Shown in pieces: positions 58,366 through 64,000 of a stretch of 64,000 bases of DNA. Numbering within the stretch: position 1 is the first letter of the stretch; every line of letters starts with the position of its first letter. The stretch is from JAAYCI01 sp964370165 (GTDB taxonomy: Bacteria > Bacillota > Clostridia > Oscillospirales > Ruminococcaceae): positions 5,034-69,033 of the forward strand of contig CAYJIG010000005.1 of assembly GCA_964370165.1 (NCBI GenBank), given 5' to 3'. Both the position numbers and the translations under genes were made by a program. The notes under the pieces are model-generated. The model was given only the letters and a program-made list of their open reading frames with translations, searched no databases and had not been told where the DNA came from.

Positions 58366-58914
58366 ATGATGGCATTTTGGAAGAGTCTGCCGGGAAATAG
58401 CTTGATATTAGCTGAAGGTGGATTTGTGATGGATTCTATTGTGGATGGGCCCGGGCTGCGCTGTGCTATCTTTGTGCAGGGGTGTCCTCATGCTTGCCCA
58501 AACTGCCACAATCCGGCCACACACCCATTCGCAGGCGGCGAGATAATGGACGTTGATATGATATATAACAGTATTAAGGCTAACCCTTTATGTGGCGGGG
58601 TGACATTTTCGGGCGGCGAGCCTTTTTGTCAGGCAAAAAACTTGACGTTGCTTGCGAAAAAACTGAAAACAGATGGGTATGAGATTGCCGCTTATAGCGG
58701 ATATACATTTGAGCAGCTTTATAAAAGCACACACGAGCAAAAAGATTTACTGAGATATTTAGACGTTTTGATAGACGGGCCTTTTTTGGAAGCGGAGAAA
58801 GACCTCACACTGCGATTTAGAGGCAGCAAAAATCAGCGAATTTTGTCGGTATGGGAGTCTTTGAATAAAAATAAAGCTGTGTGGGAAAAGAAATCTAGCT
58901 GGATAGGCGACTGA
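58366..58914 (+). CDS. nrdG: Anaerobic ribonucleotide reductase activating protein (radical SAM)
   Basis: 182 residues. The radical-SAM cluster motif is CPHACPNCHNP (CxxxCxxC) and the SAM motif GGVTFSGGEPFCQ follows; VDGPGLRCAIFVQG is typical of NrdG. It uses a 4Fe-4S cluster and SAM to abstract hydrogen from the NrdD glycine. Here the target glycine is on the 54-residue chain. Start ATG 58366 or 58369; the AAAGGGGA site fits either. The C-terminus has a normal length. Confidence 0.95.
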   Translation: MMAFWKSLPGNSLILAEGGFVMDSIVDGPGLRCAIFVQGCPHACPNCHNPATHPFAGGEIMDVDMIYNSIKANPLCGGVTFSGGEPFCQAKNLTLLAKKLKTDGYEIAAYSGYTFEQLYKSTHEQKDLLRYLDVLIDGPFLEAEKDLTLRFRGSKNQRILSVWESLNKNKAVWEKKSSWIGD

Positions 58915-58991
58915 AAATAGGCGCAATAAAACAGAGTTTTAAAACTGAATATGCAGCCGGAAAAATGCTGAAAATATAGCCGGCATAAATA

Positions 58992-59024
58992 ACATTATAT
59001 ATGAAGTTGTCTTATATATAATGT
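58992..59024. repeat. AT-rich inverted repeat downstream of nrdG
   Basis: ACATTATATA (58992-59001) and TATATAATGT (59015-59024) are perfect inverted arms with a 13-base spacer. They lie in the gap between convergent genes, so a promoter operator is unlikely; function unknown. Confidence 0.45.
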
Positions 59025-59133
59025 AAGGGAGTGTCATTTCAGGCAAAATATCATTAAAATTAGTTTATGTATTTTCACAAAAAAGATTGGATAACTGCAC
59101 AAATGTTGAGGCGACAAAAACGGCAATAAAATA

Positions 59134-59168
59134 GTCCGAAGAAACTTAATTGTTTCTTCGGACATTTT
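59134..59168. terminator. Bidirectional terminator between nrdG and the FGGY kinase
   Basis: GTCCGAAGAAAC and GTTTCTTCGGAC form a perfect 12-pair stem with a 6-base loop, followed by ATTTT on the plus strand and by TATTTT on the minus strand. It separates convergent transcription units. Confidence 0.9.
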
Positions 59169-59174
59169 GATTGT

Positions 59175-60635
59175 TTATGGATAAATAAGTGAAAGTTTTT
59201 GCTGATAGGTATTGAAGATATCTATATAAGCTTGTCTATGTTGTGCCTCGGGATGGTATATATGGGAATATTCAGAAGAAAGAGCCTTCATGGCGGCGGT
59301 TAAGTCCTTGTGATGGCCACACATTACGGAAGCGGCCACAGCAGCACCTTTTAATGAGCCTTCCTTTTCGGTGGGAACATAAACGTCGGCGTCAAATAGG
59401 TTTGTTTTGATTTGCATCCATGTTTTATTATTTGTGCCACCGCCCAAAGCAATAATTTTAGTAGGGTCTATACCAAAATCATTCAAAAGCATTTTGATTT
59501 CTACAGAAACACCAAAACTGATAGCTTTGTAGAAATCAGCCAAAGTATGGCGTCGGCTGAGGCCGTAGAATGTGGCAAGGCTTTCGGAGTCGTGTGCAGA
59601 AGCATGGCGTCCTGCAAGGTATGGGAAGAATAATAAATCTTCGGGAACAGTGTCGATAGCATCATCAAGGGCATCAATGTCAGAGTAGCTTAGCTTATGG
59701 AATGGATTCAGCTCACGTAGCCACTCTACGCTACCGCCGGAGTTATTTACCCCGCCGATACAAAACTGAAGGCCATCAACGGGATATATGCCATAATGTA
59801 CACCGCTTTCAAAATCTTTATGGGTGAGAGGTAATTCTTCGCGAAGTCCAATCAAAGCCTCTGCGGTACCCATGGAATTCAACACATTACCGGGTGCCCA
59901 TGCACCACAGGCTACGGCGGTGCAAATATCATCGTGGCCACCGATGCAAACAGGAACAATGGGTAGGCCCAACTCTTTGCTACGGGATGCTGTTACGCTA
60001 CCAACGGCTTCGGTGCAATGAAACACAGGCGGAAAGTACTCGCCGGCTAAATCAAACTTGTTTAAGAACGCCTCGTCATAAGAGCGGGTTTTGATATCGT
60101 ATGCATAAGTGCGTACAGCCAAGGTGGGATCTGTGCCACGCTCACCGGTCAGCTGAAAACATATATAATCAGGCACAGACAGCCAAAACGCTTTCTTAGG
60201 CAAGTCGGGATACAGCTTGCGAAGCTGTAATATTTTTGCAAGGCCTACTTTCGGGTTCAGGTGGATTCCTGCTTGGTAGTAAAGATCTTCTGCGCTACGC
60301 TCCTTTAAAATCTCGGGAAAAACTATTCGTGCGCTTGAATCATGCCATGGCATAATACGAGAAATTGGTTTTAAAGTGGCATAATCTAAAAGTAGCCCGC
60401 TTTCAGCCATGCCAGCAATGCCTATACCTTCTATAGGCGCAGTAGCTGTGGCCACCACTTTCTTAATTAGTTCTTTTGTGACTTTCCACAGCAGTTCAGG
60501 CTGGTAGTACACATAACCTTTGCTACTGGTAGAAACCTGATTTTCTACTTTTTGTAGATCCAAAAAAGTTCCATCGTGATCAACCAAAGCACATTTGATG
60601 TTAGAAGTTCCGATATCCAGTGTTAAATAGGCCAT
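59175..60635 (-). CDS. FGGY-family carbohydrate kinase
   Basis: 486 residues, xylulokinase/gluconokinase size. N-terminal phosphate loop YLTLDIGTSNIKCALVDHDG, MPWHDSSARIVFPEIL, CIGGHDDICTAVACGA with the probable catalytic Asp, and the C-terminal ATP site IIALGGGTNNKTWMQIKTN. These enzymes phosphorylate open-chain sugars or polyols in the cytoplasm. AGGAGGG lies 6 bases before the ATG. It diverges from a ribose-type ABC importer, so it probably phosphorylates the sugar that importer brings in; which one cannot be told. Confidence 0.92.
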   Translation of the reverse strand: MAYLTLDIGTSNIKCALVDHDGTFLDLQKVENQVSTSSKGYVYYQPELLWKVTKELIKKVVATATAPIEGIGIAGMAESGLLLDYATLKPISRIMPWHDSSARIVFPEILKERSAEDLYYQAGIHLNPKVGLAKILQLRKLYPDLPKKAFWLSVPDYICFQLTGERGTDPTLAVRTYAYDIKTRSYDEAFLNKFDLAGEYFPPVFHCTEAVGSVTASRSKELGLPIVPVCIGGHDDICTAVACGAWAPGNVLNSMGTAEALIGLREELPLTHKDFESGVHYGIYPVDGLQFCIGGVNNSGGSVEWLRELNPFHKLSYSDIDALDDAIDTVPEDLLFFPYLAGRHASAHDSESLATFYGLSRRHTLADFYKAISFGVSVEIKMLLNDFGIDPTKIIALGGGTNNKTWMQIKTNLFDADVYVPTEKEGSLKGAAVAASVMCGHHKDLTAAMKALSSEYSHIYHPEAQHRQAYIDIFNTYQQKLSLIYP

Positions 60636-60667
60636 GATACCCTCCTGAAATATTAAATTTTATATAA

Positions 60668-60696
60668 TATATACAATTTTTTTTTGGACTAGTCAA
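60668..60696 (-). promoter_or_regulatory. Promoter of the FGGY kinase
   Basis: On the minus strand: TTGACT (60691-60696), a 17-base spacer and TATATA (60668-60673). An 8-base palindrome GACTAGTC (60687-60694) overlaps the -35 and could be part of an operator. Confidence 0.65.
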
Positions 60697-60840
60697 ATTG
60701 TGAAAAATATATTTCCAAATTATTAAAGACGTTTTGCTGAAATATATAGGAAATTTGTATAAAATTCATAATAAATATTTATTTATATTCAACAATGATA
60801 GACTTTTGTCATCAAAATGTCAATAATTTAATTTGCTCAA

Positions 60841-60874
60841 AATGATTGCAATCATTTTTTTCCTGTGCTATAAT
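60841..60874 (+). promoter_or_regulatory. Palindromic operator and promoter of the sugar ABC importer
   Basis: AATGATTGCAATCATT at 60841-60856 is a perfect 16-base palindrome. It includes the -35 (TTGCAA, 60846-60851); 17 bases later is an extended -10, TGCTATAAT (60866-60874). A repressor bound to the palindrome would block RNA polymerase directly. The regulator is not encoded in the window; the GC centre differs from the CG centre of most LacI-family sites. Confidence 0.75.
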
Positions 60875-60879
60875 GATCG

Positions 60880-61108
60880 CGTACCTCGCATGTTTCGATA
60901 TTAGTTTGAGCATTAGTGTAATAAGTTTTGTGCACATTATGACACATTGTTGACCACATTGTATTTAGTGCGGAGCGTTGTGGATAAATGCATAAACAGA
61001 AATACACGACAGATGACAAGTAAGTACAGGTCATGAAGTTTAAGCGCAGTAGAGGAATGAAAATCTGAAATTCTATGCAGAGGTTATCGCTTGAGAGGAG
61101 GAAGATCA
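60880..61108 (+). other. Long leader of the sugar ABC operon
   Basis: About 229 transcribed bases precede the first gene. I see no known riboswitch, no terminator and no small reading frame with a good ribosome binding site. The stretch is less AT-rich than the kinase-side half of the gap (60636-60840). Confidence 0.35.
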
Positions 61109-62605
61109 TTGCCGCAAGACACAATTTTGGAAATGATAGGTATTGACAAGCGGTTCGGCGGTGTTCATGCTTTGAAAACGCTGGACTTTGAAGCACGAAA
61201 AGGCGAAGTGCATGTTCTTATGGGCGAAAATGGTGCCGGTAAGTCCACATTGCTCAAAATTTTGAGTGGTATTTATAAGGCTGATGAAGGCCATATAAAA
61301 ATCGATGGACAACAAGTGGAAATTCGCAATCCTATTGATGCAAAAGCAAAAGGGCTTACGATTATTCACCAGGAGTTGAGCATGTGTAAAAACATGACAA
61401 TTGCCGAGAACATTTACCGCGGTGAAGAACACAAAGGTAAACTGGGGTTTGTAGACAAACAACAAATGGCCTATGAAGCACAGAAACTGCTAGATCGTTT
61501 GAAAATGGACCTAAAAGCTAATACACTTGTGCGTGAGCTGTCAATTGCACAACAACAAATGGTTGAAATTGCCGGTTCGTTATCACAAGAAGCAAAAATT
61601 GTTATCATGGATGAGCCGTCTGCTTCTCTTACAGACAGAGAAATCGATGCATTGTTTGAAACTATTGCACGATTTAAAGAAGAAGGCGTGTGCATCATAT
61701 ATGTATCTCACCGCTTGAACGAAACCTTCACCATTGGTGATCGTGTTACCGTTATTCGTGACGGCGAATACGTTGGTACTCGTGAAGTAAGTGAAACCAC
61801 ACCTGATGAGCTGGTTGCAATGATGGTAGGTCGTCCGGTTGAAAACATGTATGCAGGTGATCCTCCTGTTGGTGGCGAAGTTGTTATGCAGGTGAAAGAC
61901 TATGTGAACGACAGATTGCACGGAGTGAGTTTTGAACTTCGCAAAGGCGAAATTCTTGGTTTTTCAGGTCTTGTGGGTGCCGGACGTACAGAGCTGGCAC
62001 GTGCTATTTTCGGCCTTGATAAAATAGATTCGGGCGAAATTTTCCTCGAAGGCAAAAAAGTATCCATTAATGGTACAAAAGACGCTGTGAACAATCACAT
62101 CGCGCTGGTGCCGGAAGACCGTAAAGGTGCCGGTCTGGTTTTAGGAAACACAATGGGCTTTAACTTGACATTGGCTGTTTTGAAAAAATTCATTAAACTT
62201 GTTGGCGTCAACAGCAAAAAAGAAAACGCAATTATTGAGCAGTATGGTCAAAGCTTGCGTATTAAGTCTGCAGGTCCGGGACAGCGCTGTGCTGACTTGT
62301 CCGGTGGTAACCAACAAAAAGTGGTTATTTCGAAATGGCTGGCAACAGAGCCTAAATATCTGATTTTGGATGAGCCTACTCGTGGTATTGACGTGGGTGC
62401 CAAAGCAGAAATATATGCATTAATCAACCGTCTGGCCAGCGAAGGCCTTTCTATCATAATGATATCTTCCGATTTGCCGGAAATTATCAACTTGAGTAGC
62501 CGTGTGGTTGTAATGCGTGAGGGTCATGTGGCAGGCATTTTGGATTCTCAAGATGAGCCATTGACACAAGTAAATGTGATGAAATTAGCAGCAGGAGGAG
62601 AATAA
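61109..62605 (+). CDS. Sugar ABC transporter ATP-binding protein (RbsA/MglA type)
   Basis: 498 residues, two fused ATPase domains. Starts at TTG 61109, 7 bases after GAGGAGG; an earlier in-frame TTG at 61091 precedes that site. First domain: MGENGAGKSTLLKILSG, ELSIAQQQMVEIA, IVIMDEPSASLTDREI. Second domain: GLVGAGRTELARAIFG (a degenerate Walker A, normal for this type), DLSGGNQQKVVISKWL, LILDEPTRGIDVGAK. It powers import of a monosaccharide such as ribose, galactose or xylose. Two bases separate it from the permease gene. Confidence 0.95.
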   Translation: MPQDTILEMIGIDKRFGGVHALKTLDFEARKGEVHVLMGENGAGKSTLLKILSGIYKADEGHIKIDGQQVEIRNPIDAKAKGLTIIHQELSMCKNMTIAENIYRGEEHKGKLGFVDKQQMAYEAQKLLDRLKMDLKANTLVRELSIAQQQMVEIAGSLSQEAKIVIMDEPSASLTDREIDALFETIARFKEEGVCIIYVSHRLNETFTIGDRVTVIRDGEYVGTREVSETTPDELVAMMVGRPVENMYAGDPPVGGEVVMQVKDYVNDRLHGVSFELRKGEILGFSGLVGAGRTELARAIFGLDKIDSGEIFLEGKKVSINGTKDAVNNHIALVPEDRKGAGLVLGNTMGFNLTLAVLKKFIKLVGVNSKKENAIIEQYGQSLRIKSAGPGQRCADLSGGNQQKVVISKWLATEPKYLILDEPTRGIDVGAKAEIYALINRLASEGLSIIMISSDLPEIINLSSRVVVMREGHVAGILDSQDEPLTQVNVMKLAAGGE

Positions 62606-62607
62606 GC

Positions 62608-63669
62608 ATGCAGAACGAAAACGGAGCTGGCATCAAGCGCCAGAATCCCATCGTAAGAGGGATTAAAACATATTTTCAACTACATACAGGTACATTGATT
62701 GGTTTGATAGTTCTTTGTATCGTTGTAAGCTTTGGCTCAGAAAACTTTTTCACAGTTGACAACATCGTAAACATTTTCCGTCAAAATACCATTAATGGTA
62801 TGATCGCAGTTGGTATGTCCCTTGTTATCTTGATCGGTGGTGTTGACCTTTCGGTTGGTTCGGTATGTGCTGCCGGCGGCCTTTTGGTGGTTACACTGGT
62901 TGAAACAATGAATGTGCCTTTGCCATTGGCTATCATAGCTGCTTTGGTAATGGGCATGATCACCGGTGCTATCAACGGTATGTTTGTTGCTTACACCACA
63001 CTGCCTTACTTTATCATAACATTGGCAATGCAGATGACCATGCGTGGTGTTGCTTACTTTATCCCCGCAGGCTATCCCATTATCTCTAACAATGAAGCAC
63101 TGAACAGCTTTGGTAATGGTAACTTTGATCTTAGCCTATTTGGTATTGAGTTCCAGCTACCTTATCCGGTTATCTTGATGGCTGTAGTATATCTTATCTT
63201 CACAACACTTTTGAACCAAACACGTTTTGGTCGTCACGTATATGCTATTGGTGGCAACAAGGAAGCTGCCATCCACTCCGGTATCAACGTAAAACGTATC
63301 CAAGTTATCATCTTTATGATTAGTGGATTCATGGCTTCCATGACAGGTATCGTACTTACTTCTCGTATGCTTAGTGGCCAGCCCAGCGCAGGTGAAGGCT
63401 ACGAAGGTGAGGCCATTGCAGCATCCGTTCTTGGCGGTGTAAGCTTCGGTGGTGGCTATGGTACTTTGGGCGGCACACTAATCGGCGTGTTGATTCTAGG
63501 CGTTATCAACAACGGCATGAACATGCTGAGACTTGAGTTCTACTATCAACAAATTGCTAAAGGTTTGGTTATTTTGTTCGCTGTATACTTTGACTCTATC
63601 AAAGATACTTTGGGCGAAAACATCCGTAAGAAACTGGGCATGAAAAAGAAATCAGTTCCGGGTTCTTAA
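62608..63669 (+). CDS. Sugar ABC transporter permease (RbsC type)
   Basis: 353 residues with about ten hydrophobic segments. Family motifs: NTINGMIAVGMSLVILIGGVDLSVGS, GAINGMFVAYTTLPYFIITLAM, GRHVYAIGGNKEAAIHSGI and AASVLGGVSFGGGYGTLGG. It forms the membrane channel for the ATPase at 61109 and the binding protein at 63739. The codons are rich in T-ending forms compared with the window, as in highly expressed genes. Confidence 0.95.
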   Translation: MQNENGAGIKRQNPIVRGIKTYFQLHTGTLIGLIVLCIVVSFGSENFFTVDNIVNIFRQNTINGMIAVGMSLVILIGGVDLSVGSVCAAGGLLVVTLVETMNVPLPLAIIAALVMGMITGAINGMFVAYTTLPYFIITLAMQMTMRGVAYFIPAGYPIISNNEALNSFGNGNFDLSLFGIEFQLPYPVILMAVVYLIFTTLLNQTRFGRHVYAIGGNKEAAIHSGINVKRIQVIIFMISGFMASMTGIVLTSRMLSGQPSAGEGYEGEAIAASVLGGVSFGGGYGTLGGTLIGVLILGVINNGMNMLRLEFYYQQIAKGLVILFAVYFDSIKDTLGENIRKKLGMKKKSVPGS

Positions 63670-63738
63670 TTAACTATGTGATCAAAGGAAGGTAAAACTT
63701 CCTTTAGATTAATAAAAAAATTTTTGGAGGACTAAGAA

Positions 63739-64000
63739 ATGAAGAAGTATCTTGCACTTGCACTTGTTGCACTTATGCTGGTAACAGTTCTTGCCGCTTG
63801 CGGTGGTACTGAAGCCACTTCCACACCTGCTAGCGAAGCAGCTCCTGCCAGCGAAGCTCCCGCTTCCAGCATGGCTGAAGAAGGTGGCGAAGAAGCTGAA
63901 GGCGAAGTAATGGCTTACGAATTCGGCGCAGTTGTTAAAACTCTTGCTAACCCGTTCTTTAAACTAGTTGCTGATGGTATCGAAATCGGCGTTGCTGACA
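63739..64000 (+). CDS. Sugar-binding lipoprotein of the ABC importer (cut by window end)
   Basis: Only the first 87 codons are seen. TTTGGAGGACT precedes the ATG. A lipoprotein signal peptide with lipobox LAAC (Cys21) is followed by a Ser/Ala/Pro/Glu-rich linker, then AYEFGAVVKTLANPFFKLVADGIE, the usual start of a periplasmic-binding-protein type I fold. It should capture the sugar outside the membrane and deliver it to the permease. Confidence 0.93.
   Translation, partial: MKKYLALALVALMLVTVLAACGGTEATSTPASEAAPASEAPASSMAEEGGEEAEGEVMAYEFGAVVKTLANPFFKLVADGIEIGVAD

Overview
The window looks like chromosome from a strictly anaerobic, Gram-positive Firmicute of the class Clostridia. The pointers are AddAB instead of RecBCD, the plsX-rnc-smc-ftsY and nadD-yqeK-LCP-rsfS-leuS gene orders, an infC-rpmI-rplT operon with an L20-type leader, class III (oxygen-sensitive) ribonucleotide reductase, two LytR-CpsA-Psr proteins, strong AGGAGG ribosome binding sites and several TTG/GTG starts. 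I cannot name the genus. I see no tRNA or rRNA genes, CRISPR array, transposase or prophage.

Layout. 1-5495 (minus): polA, rimI, tsaD and a YfhO-type membrane protein cut by the left edge. 5642-12318: dus (+), yfbR (-), a second YfhO-type protein (+) and tex (+), closed by a bidirectional terminator. 12413-16682 (minus): a compact five-gene acyl-carrier cassette (FkbH-like HAD protein, ACP, SDR, MaoC hydratase, GNAT) with no ketosynthase. 17041-29369 (+): a class A penicillin-binding protein, a GH13-fold protein whose three catalytic residues are all replaced, tcdA, addB and addA. 29431-31820: promoter and attenuator-like leader, infC with a probable AUA start, rpmI, rplT and an rRNA methyltransferase. 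31882-49180: a long housekeeping run: dprA (with a roughly 400-residue disordered insert), topA, trmFO, plsX, rnc, smc, ftsY, rdgB, yhbY, nadD, yqeK and two LCP genes. 49315-55471: rsfS, leuS, a small unknown gene, rpsU (58 aa), yqeG, an endonuclease-IV-like gene and an M24 peptidase. 55640-58914: the anaerobic nucleotide reductase locus under two NrdR boxes. 59175-64000: a minus-strand FGGY sugar kinase divergent from a ribose-type ABC importer (ATPase, permease, lipoprotein binding protein cut by the right edge).

The two most notable things are these. (1) The class III ribonucleotide reductase is split: the large NrdD protein stops just after its zinc ribbon, and the glycyl-radical segment (RRITGYL) is encoded by its own 54-codon gene with its own ribosome binding site, between nrdD and nrdG. 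(2) The FkbH/ACP/MaoC/SDR/GNAT cassette looks like a self-contained pathway that builds a small C3-type acyl group on a dedicated carrier protein and transfers it to an unknown acceptor. Secondary observations are the dead GH13 enzyme, the AUA start of infC, FDYD-type tandem repeats in one LCP protein, and palindromes that overlap promoters.
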